A stretch of DNA of 64,000 nt from contig JAURVB010000017.1 of assembly GCA_033002965.1 (NCBI GenBank), positions 82,910-146,909 on the forward strand, given 5' to 3'. The translations under genes and the position numbers were made by a program. The notes under the pieces were generated by a model. That model searched no databases. It was given only the letters and a program-made list of their open reading frames with translations, and had not been told where the DNA came from. Positions 39,101-48,965 of this stretch are shown here, piece after piece. The stretch's first letter is position 1; each line of letters begins with the position of its first letter. The stretch comes from Piper betle. Its lineage: Eukaryota > Streptophyta > Magnoliopsida > Piperales > Piperaceae.

Positions 39101-40603
39101 AATGCAACACAAGCATTATTCATGTTGAAAATTTTTAAAGAGGAAACTTTCAAATTTCAACTAAAATCTAAGCGTGTAAAAGAGAGGGTTATAGTAGTTG
39201 CACACCATAAGCTTATGAACTTTTCCAGCCCTATAAACCATCTGATGAGACAAGTAGCTTAATCCATAATACTTCTCAAAAAACTTTGCACTGATTCATT
39301 GAAAGATTTCTCTGTTGATTTTGGGATGGAACGAACTAGAACAGTGAAATGACTTGGATTTGGAGGAGATTTTGTGATATATTTCAGTCTCATCTGAGTG
39401 ATGCTCTTATATTCCTTAACAAAAGCATGAGATAAAATATTATACACATAATTGATCGCATATAAATTTCTAAAAAGCCTGTCAGAAGAAAAACATTTGT
39501 GCCATGAAAACTTACAAAGTACAGGAGAATACATGTTGAAATGGATATAACGTACAATGCTAGGCAATGGACCCAGAGCCTACAACAGTAGAACCAAAGC
39601 AGGTAAATTAAAAAAAAGGTAGATGGGTCTTTTCCACTAACCTTCTAAAGAAACATAATCGAACCAATTCTCAATGGCAAATGCTAACACAGTTAAAATT
39701 CACTAACATAAAAAAGTCAGAACACAGAAAATTTCAAGCGTGAAATAATCATAATTTCACGTAAGTACACCAAATAAAATATCAAAGACTTCAAGTTATA
39801 CATACCACTTTGATCCTTCCTTAACACTTTCAATAGTAAACACATCCAAAGACTCATAAGGTATGTGCTTGTGACGCATCTCTTGCCCATAATAATTCAT
39901 GGGTAGCACTAAAAATATGCACATGACTGCAGCAATGGAAAAAACTCGGATGCTGTGAAAAACATAAGATGAAGATCAATCGCAAGAAACATGCAACAAC
40001 CACCTTACTAGAATAATTAAGAGTGAATACGATAACTAAAACAACGTCATCACGGTAAGTCCAAATGCATATCAATCAGATACCCAAAGACGCAAGTAAG
40101 GATATATAAACCGGTATTATTCGACCAATGAAGGCATAATAAATAAAGTTCCCTAAATAATTTTTTTTATAAAAAAAAAAAAAAACAAGTACGGTATATT
40201 TATATAGTGCTTTTCCACCAAACATGTATGAATATTTATCTCCTACACCAAATGGTTGAAGAACAGCACCAAAGCTAAACCAGAGCAAATTAAACAGAGG
40301 AATGATTAAAACAAAAGACCTGAGAACAAGTGATCTGAGGAAAACCACAGCATCCAAACCAGCAATGGAGAGGATCTCAGACTCCGGGGTTTCAAACGCC
40401 TTCACAATCCAACTAGCGGAGGGTACAAGTCTCTCCAAGCTGATGCACGAATTTTTAGGCAGCCTGTGCATTTCCGCAAGCCTCCGGCCAAAGTAGACGG
40501 CGACATTGCCCGGCTGTTTCCTCAATATGGAATACGAGCATAGCAGTAGCGCAGAGATGCCAATGTTGATGCCAGCCGAGGCCAATAGAGCAGTAACATT
40601 CAT
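36120..40603 (-). CDS. OSCA/CSC1-like hyperosmolality/mechanosensitive cation channel (HYP1/RXW8-type), one-base frameshift in exon 4
   Basis: Multi-pass membrane channel of the OSCA/TMEM63 (DUF221) family, which gates Ca2+-permeable currents under membrane tension. Ten coding exons, high to low: 40320-40603, 39806-39952, 39516-39579, 39206-39414, 38596-38784, 38193-38491, 37802-38078, 37415-37690, 36499-36732 and 36120-36410. All junctions are GT-AG and in phase except for one missing base inside exon 4. With that base the product would be about 756 aa, a normal family length. Visible features include the N-terminal helix (MNVTALLASAGINIG), VLPMNYYGQEM, NPMLWVSELAP, DVYWSNLWIPY, the pore-region segment FPFLKGILN, ITYILTSGWAS and the C-terminal MDREDE. 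The A6 run at 39278-39283 (T6 on the coding strand) needs seven bases. As written, a stop follows at 39259 after about 216 aa. Later exons are intact, so this may be an assembly error, or a very recent lesion. Confidence 0.88.
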
Positions 40604-41024
40604 CTCCAACTTCTAATCGATGATAATAGTAATTGATCAAAAGGATGCTACTAACTGGGAGGCATACAGGTGTGGAAGTGATTCCGGCCTGCACACAAAA
40701 ACACCATACATACGTATGATTCAAGTTAACCGAATTATGCAAATTGGATTGGGGAAATCAAAAGTGCGATTTCCCCAATTTGTATATCCTGCTCAACAAA
40801 TATAAAAAATTCAAAAATTCAAAAAAAAATGGTACCATCCCCGAACAACAATAACATATACATACAAAAGAAAAACCACAAAATCAGTAATCGAAATAAC
40901 ACATTTCTCATTACATTCATTAAATCGAAATAACAAATGTCTCATTCCTATTTCAACAAATCTCTCCAAAAGTAGGAGAAGCCCAACAGGGGAGCTTTTG
41001 CATTGTAAATTCTACACACTCACC
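40604..41024 (-). other. OSCA 5' leader with a predicted intron
   Basis: Going up from the start codon, the leader runs 40604-40688 to a strong acceptor (TTTTTGTGTGCAG). A strong donor (GGTGGAG|GTGAGTG) lies at 41023/41022, giving a 335-bp 5' UTR intron with the upstream leader exon ending at 41024. The spliced leader holds a four-codon uORF (ATGCCTCCCAGTTAG). This is inferred from splice consensus only. Confidence 0.45.
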
Positions 41025-41989
41025 TCCACCAAAACTAACAGCAACCAACCAACCAACCTGGTTGTGAAAGGATGCAGAAAATGGGAATCGAGGAAGCGAG
41101 GATTTGGAAGGGACATGCATGAGGTACATGCAATGTATGCACGCCGGCGGTTGGTGGCGGAGATGGCCGGCCGACGGTGTGAGGGGACGCGACGATTACG
41201 TGTGGGGCGATGATTGGATGGCGGGAGGTGCGCGGCCAGCGTGCTTCGGTTATGGCCAAACTGCTTCCACTCTTGTGGGCCCGCCTGCCTCTCTTTCCCT
41301 CCGTTGAAACATTGTGGGCCCCCGCTGGCGAGAACCGAAAATCGGCGGCTCTTTTAATTTGTCGTTGAATTGTGGGTCCTATGCTCGCATCATGTATCTA
41401 ATTGTTTGGTTGATTTTCTCCTGGTTCGGACTTTTTCATGAGTATATTATATACAGCCACGCAGTCGTGTGAGCTCTGATGACAAGGTCTTGTTGCGTTC
41501 ACTGATTTAAATTTCTACACCTCTTCTTCATGGAATTATTAGATCTGAACCCCGAATCACATATGAAATGGATAGTTATTAGTTTATCGCGTCAACGGGC
41601 ACATTCATTCTATTTCTCTTTTATGGCATTCATCATCTGTAAATATAAGGGATAATTTATCCTGTAAAATCATAGATCCTTGATAGTTTTTTTCGTTTTT
41701 GTTTTTTGGGCACAAAGAATCATCTGATACTGGTCTGTTATCTATCTAAATTTGAAGGGTTTACATATTGGCGAATAAACTTGATTAACTTGGATGTAAA
41801 TTTTCCACGATTATTTTTAACAGCAGATCTTCTGTTCCTTTAAAACTTATTTCTATGAACAATCAATTAATGGTTCTATAAAATTCTATGGACAAATTAG
41901 AAGTGGGCATGGTGTTTTTTTTAAAGGACTTGATAAATTTATTTTTGAATTAAAATTGTTGATATGGCAAACGATATTCTTGAAGGTGT
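41025..41989. other. OSCA promoter region and intergenic
   Basis: 41080-41340 is GC-richer than its surroundings and probably holds the OSCA transcription start. A TATA-like TGTATATAAT on the minus strand at about 41446-41456 is a possible but distant core element. The short open frames on both strands here are not supported as genes. Confidence 0.35.
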
Positions 41990-42598
41990 TTCAGTACCCT
42001 TTTGCTACACTACAGTACAAATTGCTCGCCGGTGACAAACGCCCTCGATACACACTGACCGGGCAAGAAAAAATCTTTGCGGTGGATCACGCTGGTCAGA
42101 TAAATTGCAAGAATCATAGGCATGACAACCTTTGATTTGATATCCCAGGCTTCATCCAAAGATGGAACTCTGCTGCTTCATCCATGACCACTTCCTTGTG
42201 GGAATCACCATGTGGGAAGTTGCTAGATTCTATCCTCTTCTCTTCTTAAGAGAAAGGATGAACTTGAGCAAACAATTCAGGAATTTTTCGAAGGAAAAAT
42301 TCAATTAAAATTTGCATCACATAGTTTTGTCGTTGATTTATAAGTGAGGAGGGATGGCGTTGGATGATAATGGATTTTGGGCCATATGGTGCTCTTACAT
42401 TGCCATTGCTGTTCAATTGGGAGGACCCGGGAATAACGGGGAAATGGAGTTGAGGATTGTGGAGAGTAGATGTACAGTTTGTCCTGGGTTGAAGACTGCT
42501 GTGCCCTACGATTATTTGGACACAAGCCCAGGTAGTGGTTGGGACCAATTCTTTTAACGAGGTATTATTCCAGTAGCCGGCGAGCAGTTTGAAAAGAT
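41990..42598. mobile_element. Mosaic of retroelement-like fragments and an unrecognised open frame
   Basis: The CTACACTACAGTAC and CACCGGTGAC-like words near 42005-42040 resemble common plant LTR or terminal sequences. An open frame at 42354-42557 (+) begins ATGGCGTTGGATG and ends before TAA. Its last part (CPGLKTAVPYDYLDTSPGSG) looks protein-like, but I do not recognise it. A short minus-strand stretch near 42020-42170 is also open. I read this as transposon-borne or captured sequence and not as a gene. Confidence 0.3.
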
Positions 42599-43165
42599 AT
42601 GCTCTATTCCAGTAGCTGGCGGAGCAGGGGGCGAGAGGGGGCGCGCGGAGGGGAGGGGGCGAGAGGGGGGCGGAGGAGGTGGGCCGAGGGGGAAGGGGCG
42701 AGGGGAGCGGGGCGGCCGCGAGGGGGTGGGCGGAGGAGGTGGGCGGGGGGCGAGGCGGGGGCAGGCGGAGGGGGTGGCGGAGGCGGGCGGAGGGGGCGAG
42801 GCGGGGGGCCGCTCCGCCCGCCCCCTTCCCTCCCCCTGCCCTTGCCCGGGCTCCGCCGCCCCCGCCCTCCCTCCCCCGCCCCTGCTCCGCCACCCCCGCT
42901 CTGCCTCCCCCGCCCCGGCTCCGGCCGCCCGATCTGGCCGCGGCAAGGCGGGGGGCCGCTCCGCCCTCCCCCTTCCCTCCCCCACCCTTGCCCGGGCTCC
43001 GCCGCCCCCGCCCTCCCTCCCCCGCCCCTGCTCCGCCGCCCCCGCTCTCCCTCCCCGCCCCGGCTCCGGCCGCCAGATCTGGCCGCGGCCGGCGAGCCCA
43101 CCGGAGGCGTCCGCGACGGGGCGGCGATGTGGCGGGACGGCGGCAGGACGGCGGAGCAGGGTTTT
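42599..43165. repeat. GC-rich, strand-skewed island with a 147-bp tandem duplication
   Basis: 42610-42800 is almost pure G with A and C (GAGGGGGCG, GGAGGGGG). It flips at about 42805 to C-rich text (CCCTCCCTCCCCCGCCCC). The C-rich half contains a duplicated unit of about 147 bp that starts with GGCGGGGGGCCGCTCCGCCC (about 42799 and 42946) and ends CCGGCCGCC(C/A)GATCTGGCCG. Long frames are open in several phases on both strands only because stop codons are rare at this composition, so I call no gene. The left edge shows a 39-bp-spaced repeat of TATTCCAGTAGC. Confidence 0.75.
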
Positions 43166-43176
43166 TTTTAACATTC

Positions 43177-43318
43177 GATCTGAACCGTCCTTATAATCGG
43201 ACGGTTCAGATCAAATTTTAACTTTTTTGAAAAAAGTTGATCAGATCTGGGCCGTCCTTGTAATCGGACGGCCCATAACAGAGCTTGGGGCAGAAAATTT
43301 TTCTGCCCCTTGCTCTGA
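43177..43318. repeat. Three consecutive hairpins at the edge of the GC-rich island
   Basis: Hairpin 1: GATCTGAACCGTCC (43177-43190) pairs perfectly with GGACGGTTCAGATC (43199-43212). Hairpin 2: GGGCCGTCC pairs with GGACGGCCC (43249-43274) around TTGTAATC. Hairpin 3: GGGGCAGAAAA-T-TTTTCTGCCCC (43287-43309), extended by CAGAGC and GCTCTG outside. The loops of 1 and 2 are near-identical, so these look like repeated subterminal units. A diverged relative (GGACCATCCGATTATAAAAA) lies at about 47341. Confidence 0.75.
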
Positions 43319-43328
43319 AAGATATTAC

Positions 43329-43330
<2 letters not shown>

Positions 43331-43358
<28 letters not shown>
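43331..43358. repeat. (TA)n microsatellite
   Basis: Directly follows ATATTACCC at the end of the hairpin region. Confidence 0.95.
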
Positions 43359-43363
<5 letters not shown>

Positions 43364-45819
43364 CTCTGTTTTCGAGATTAAAATAAAACTCTGCTTTATG
43401 GCTGCATGCGATCAGACAAAAACACCTTATCTCAATTAGCTGGGACACGGGTAATAGAACCAATTTATAATTATTCATTCTTTTGCATTCTTCAATTATT
43501 TGATGGCAAGCATTGAAATGATGCTTAAAAATAATATCGTTGTTATTATATGATAACTTTATCAAATTTTTGACAAGCATTATAGAACGATTAATAGAAA
43601 ATTATTAATATAGTCAACTTTTATTGTGAAAAATCTGATAATTAATAAAGCAGCAGCTTTTCTGTAAGATACAAATAATGAAGCTTAGTTAAAACGAAAA
43701 ACAAATCAAATATGAAGTGGTCGGCTAGGCAAAAATCCATGCTCATGGCATGTACTTGTTTCTTGTCTTTCAAACTTTGTGATAGGCACAAGTCGCTTGG
43801 GCAAAAAAACATTACTTGCACTATTTAAAAGGTAGAGATATATTTAACATGCTTAACATTGCAAACAACCATATAGCCTGGGGGAGGGGGAATAAAAACA
43901 ACAATGATAATAAAATAAAATAAAAATAATAAGTTTCAAATGAACCCAACAATTTTAATGTACCAATCCAAATGTTGTTACTGTTTATCATATGTTGTGA
44001 ACACTTATATAGGAGATGCATCACTTTGTATAGATGAATGGTTCGATGATTGAAAAACCGCGTTCAGGCCCAAAAACTTGACACCCCTCGTGGACATATC
44101 TCTATTATTGAAACTCCTGACGACACAATCCATATGCCCTCTTACAGGCAATATATCCGGCTCATGTTAGTAGAGCAAAGTCACAGGACGAGGAGTCAAA
44201 TACTGCACGTCCCCATTTGAGCAGCTTCTGTGTGTGAACCAAACATCTTGTCCCCGTTGCTCAGCTCAGAGTCCCACACAGCCCATAATTGGCTGCCTGT
44301 CCAAGTTCTTCTTCTGTTTCCAAAAGCTATATATGGCTCATGTGGCCCACTCCAGATGCAAAAATGAAAACTGCTCGATGCAACTATATTCAACCATGCT
44401 TTGGAAAACACTATAATCTACCGCGATGAAACTAGCAAATTTATAATATTTTACAAGGAAGCATTTTTATAATGCAAAAGAGTCTTAATTAGAAATAAAA
44501 CTATAACACGTATCACGTAGTAAAAATATTGCGACACTAGATTCTGTACGTCCATATGGAAATTAAATAACATGGCCGCTACATATTCTTGATCCATGCA
44601 TGCATGTTGCATAATTAATTTGTGCCACAGAAGCCGCTATTAATTACGTAGATTGCCTCCCATATGCTGCAACAAAGACCGTCCCTGGTTCCAATATTCC
44701 AACGTACGCATGCACATGTACAATTTATGTATTAATTATAATAGTAAGATCGCATGCAAAAGATAGCGAGTAAATAATATGGTTGAGTTTGGGATGATTC
44801 TTCATACAATATTATGGTCCAGCATTCCTACGTACGTAAAATTAGCTAGACTAGGATATATTTATATACTGAAATATTGCCTTGAAGACTAACCTAATTT
44901 GAATCTTGAAGTTCGTATAGTGCATATATTCAACAAAGAGTGTACTGATATAAGAGAGCTTTCGATCGTTGACATCTGCTTCAAGTTGATTCTGACAAAG
45001 TTATCTTGCTCCTAGGTAGCTAGTAATTACTCTGTACTGGATATTGTTAGTTGGTAGCCATTGTTTTCATTGACTATACGTACAGTGGTCATATATCATG
45101 CTTAATGAGGTCGCTGGGAGATTGTAGCAAACCTGCATGCGTACTGCAAAGGGAAACTCGCGCTAAGACGATGGTGAAAGAGATGGGAGAGCTAGCAGCT
45201 TTGAGTACTATTTTTATATGGAATATACACAAGTATTGATCATTTTAATTGATATTAGTAAATATTGCACCTATATTTTTGATCAACAGGAAGCTAGCAA
45301 GCTAGGTCAATGCTGCTGCCAGCTCAAAGAACGTTGCATAATTTGACAGCATTAATCAGCCATGCACAGTTTCAGGAATATATAATATATCTTTCCAAAT
45401 ATTGACTACAATTTTGAGTAATTGGCAGCTGTAGATCACCACCTTCGGGTGATTTGGTTGGTGGCATGACGATATAGTAAAAAATAGCAAGGTAAAAATA
45501 TTGTAAGGGTTGAAAAAGGCGTATTTGATAATGAAAAAAATCCTTAATTTGTATGTTTATTTGATCAATAGCAAGACAAAAAAGAAGAAGAAGTAATGGT
45601 ACATGGCTTCAATGTCAATTTAAATTCAAATTAACTTGAATTCCATTCATTGTCGCTAGCTAAAAGCAAAAGAATATCCATTTCTAACTTAATTAATATA
45701 CTATTTAATTGCCCATATACACTAATAAATAAATCTTTATTAATATGATAAAGGCATCATTTATTTAATGAATATGACTATTTAGTAGAAGAAATGTATA
45801 GTGACCAATTGTGTAAATA

Positions 45820-45821
<2 letters not shown>
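43359..45821. other. Intergenic, no gene seen
   Basis: AT-rich. The short open frames have no domain and no splice support. Nothing else recognised. Confidence 0.5.
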
Positions 45822-45856
<35 letters not shown>

Positions 45857-45939
45857 AAAGTGCATATAATTAATTCAATGTACAAACAAACTTACACTGA
45901 TACGTGGGTCCCCCAGACAAGTTTACAAGGCTAGTGTAC

Positions 45940-45970
<31 letters not shown>

Positions 45971-46058
45971 TCAAAAAGTGCATATAATTAATTAAATGTA
46001 CAAACAAAACTTACACTGATCCGTGGGTCGCCCAGACAAGTTTACAACGCTAGTGCAC
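45822..46058. repeat. Tandem duplication, period about 119 bp, including a (TA)n
   Basis: Each unit starts with a (TA)n run, then TTCAAAAAGTGCATATAATT, then ATGTACAAACAAA, CTTACACTGAT, CGTGGGTC, CCCAGACAAGTTTACAA and GCTAGTG. The two copies differ at few positions, so the duplication is young compared with the surrounding repeats. Confidence 0.85.
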
Positions 46059-46705
46059 GTTGTCATGGCCTTTCGTGGACAATGCGATAAAACAAGATTC
46101 TACATCAATCATTTGTGTTCTTTCTCTGGGGTGAGATCAACATTCCTATTATAGGGATTGACCCCGCATGTAATGGGTCCGATTCTTGTCAAATATGTGA
46201 AGGAGTCATCGATCGGTACAATTCTGGTGGTTTATGAGCGTCCATATATGTATACACATTTGTGCAAGGCCGCCAACTTGAATAATAATGTCTCACTCCG
46301 AGGTCGACGTAACATCCATGGAGACCTTTAACTCTCATATTAACTATTAGTCAACCAAATTGTATCCGGAAAACCTAGGATTAACATGATAATTACTGAT
46401 TATTCTAATCAACGTAACATTTTTTCCCCCAAAGCAACATTATAGACAGACACATTATGTGTATCACATACATTAATTTAGTTTGGACAAACAAAGTCGC
46501 TTGTCTCAAAGACCAAAGTTTCTGATAAGCATCCAAAAGTTACAGCTGTTTGGTTTGTCCTTTTAATGCAATTGTTCAGACAAATTCAACATCTAATTAG
46601 CTGTTTTGTTCGTTCTTTGCACAAATATAAGCGGGAATTTTGCGTTCTATATATTTGTGCTATGTTGGGAAAAAAGAAATGATTATACTTTGCTCTCTAT
46701 CTATT
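46059..46705. other. Intergenic, nothing recognised
   Basis: No supported open frame, RNA or repeat found by reading. Confidence 0.5.
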
Positions 46706-47096
46706 CATAGTTTAAAAACTCATGACTTAGGCTCGACTTAATAAGTTATAAAATGGAATTAATTCGAAGTTAACTTTAAACATACCAGGAGATATTTATA
46801 ATAATTCTTCAGTCTAAAAAGGAGAAAGATATGTCAAATTAAGAAATAATATTTTCTTTGATATTTAAAATTGATATATATTTGATTTATGCTATTGTAA
46901 ATTATTGATTTAATTAAACTAATAATAATAATATTTTTAAAAACTTTTTTATTTGTCTCGAGAAAAACTTAAAGTGACTCAGAGAATCAATTGTAAAATT
47001 TAATAAGGGGGAGTTATTCATGAAGTTTGACTCGAAAAATTGTAGAGTAAAGTGGACTCAAAAAGTTTTTGTATTTAAAAAAATTTTAAAACTATG
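46706..47096. mobile_element. MITE-like dispersed repeat, copy C (best ends)
   Basis: About 390 bp bounded by inverted ends CATAGTTTAAAA and TTTTAAAACTATG. Internal blocks shared with copies A and B include GGAATTAATTCGAAGTTAAC, AGAATCAATTGTAAAATT, GAGTTATTCATGAAGTTTGA and GACTC-rich words near the right end. No coding capacity. Confidence 0.6.
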
Positions 47097-47135
47097 CTTT
47101 TATTATGTCGGCTTTCAAATTCGTGAACTAAAACT

Positions 47136-47175
47136 CATAGTTTAAAAGCTCTAAACTGAGACTCAACTTAACATG
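47136..47175. mobile_element. Truncated left end of the same MITE-like family, copy D
   Basis: CATAGTTTAAAAGCTC followed by GACTCAACTTA matches the left end of copy C about 430 bp downstream of it in the same orientation. I could not follow the match further. Confidence 0.4.
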
Positions 47176-47824
47176 TTTGGAGTGGCAAATTTTGTGTCAT
47201 ATTTGTGCTGTATTGAAAAAAAAGAAAGGATTACTTTCCTTTCCTTCCATGACACCAGTTTTCAAACTCGTGGATTGAAACAATATATAATTATGCTTTG
47301 TGGAGAGGTAGAAAAAGTTTTATTCCTCGTATTTTCATATGGACCATCCGATTATAAAAATAGTCCAAATTTGATGAGAATAATAATAATAAAACACACA
47401 CACACACACACATACGCAAAACCCCAATACTCCTTTGCGTCAGTGGCTAGGTTTGCTTGACTTGGCCAGATCGAGCTATGCCAGCAAGAAAAAAATTGCT
47501 AATCGGCTCGGCGGACCTGGCCGTCCCCCATCCAAAGCTGACCAATTTGGTCACAGCCACATTTGGATATCCTTCGGCCAAATCTAGTTGGTGTGCAGCT
47601 AGAGTTGATCAATTTAGTTGTGCGATGAGATCCGACTGCATGTGACTGAGCTGGATAACTCACAGGCAAGATCTTGCCGATAGGCTATGGTCGGGCCGGT
47701 GTGGTCCTTTAACTGGGTTATGATTTTTATTTTTAAATTTTTTTTAAGGAGAATATATTTGAGTCATCCTTATACTTGAATAATCCAATTCAAACTTTGA
47801 GATAGAAATATAACCGAGTCAATC

Positions 47825-47878
<54 letters not shown>

Positions 47879-48554
47879 AAAAACGGAAGGTCAAGATGGT
47901 CCTGATTTGGTGATCTGATAATGGACCCAGCTACAGCTTTGAAAAAGGGGACGAGTCTCCATGCTCAGATCATAATTAAAAATATTGGAATTATCCCTAT
48001 CTGAAATTTCATACAGAGTCAACGGAAAGTAGTGGAAAAAGTTACGATTTGCAAATCTATAGAGAAAGGGTGGCCCTACAAAAGATGATGCATCTAGACC
48101 TGCCTCAACCTTATAAATTAGGAACAATAAATAAATAACAATGTCTCACATTGATCATTACATTATATTAAGTTTTATTTTATTAAATTGTAGTTACATT
48201 TCGAAATTGATATTAGAGAGCTTCAATATAACCCATTATTTCAAGCAAACCGACGGGCTAAACTAAGGATATATTTAGTTATAATATGGCTGATCATACT
48301 CAAAACAATCAAACATCATTAGAAGGCTCCGAAAGAGTATATACATTATAAAGTGCTAAGTCAAGCTTTCAATAAATTAATTTATACCCTATAATCCATT
48401 ATCAGTGAAGTTCAACACTGAATCACGGAGCTTTAAACAGCGGAACGCGGCAGTTTGAGACTTCAATTAATTGTATATTTAGATAAGATTATACAAGTTT
48501 AAACACAATACAAAATCACTGGTGTTCCCGTAATTAACCACGAAGTAGTATTGT
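47176..48554. other. Intergenic; (TA)n at about 47826-47876
   Basis: It contains a diverged copy of the 43-kb hairpin motif at about 47341-47385, an (AC)n run at about 47395-47412 and a 50-base (TA)n run. No supported gene. Confidence 0.5.
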
Positions 48555-48965
48555 GCCATCTAAGGATGCCGATGGAAAATTGGGACCCAGCCAGACCTAA
48601 CCCAACTTATGTATCGGGTTCCGATCCCTGTTAATACCTATTTTAAATCAGGTATGGGTTCATGCTTCAAAGAATCCGACCCTCGTGTACTTGGACCTAT
48701 TTTATATTATATTATAATTTTTGTTTATATAATTTTGTAAATATATAATATAATTTCTAAAATATGATATAATATTTTTATCATAAATATGAATAATTGT
48801 CATAAATCATTTAAATTTTTGTATATTTTTATATAATTTTATGTAATATTTATTAGTGGTTTGAATTTGGTTCGACTGAGATTGTTACACTGGCCAAATA
48901 GGGTTCGGATCTAAATCAAATAAAAGTATTTGTATATACATTCGCCGTTGGCAACCATATGGCTT
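48555..48965. repeat. Dispersed repeat (partner at 11300-11760)
   Basis: ACCTAACCCAACTTATG..GGGTTCCGATCCCTGTTAAT, then a long AT-rich middle, then GGTTTGAATTTGGTTCGACT and GGGTTCGGATC. The block order matches the copy at 11300. Confidence 0.35.

Noticed and set aside
40604..40609. Two extra codons before the OSCA methionine
   Set aside because: The codon at 40609-40607 is TTG; the first ATG is at 40603 and fits the family N-terminus.
42141..42170. CCCAGGCTTCATCC resembles part of plant miR166
   Set aside because: The mature miR166 sequence is not matched over its length, and no hairpin arm was found.
42554..43221. Long overlapping open frames on both strands (up to about 200 codons) rich in Gly, Arg, Ala, Pro
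   Set aside because: They are open in nearly every phase because the island has almost no A or T. They are repetitive and lack domains or splice context.
44040..44070. GGTTCGATGATTG looked like a tRNA T-arm
   Set aside because: No acceptor, D or anticodon arms can be folded around it.
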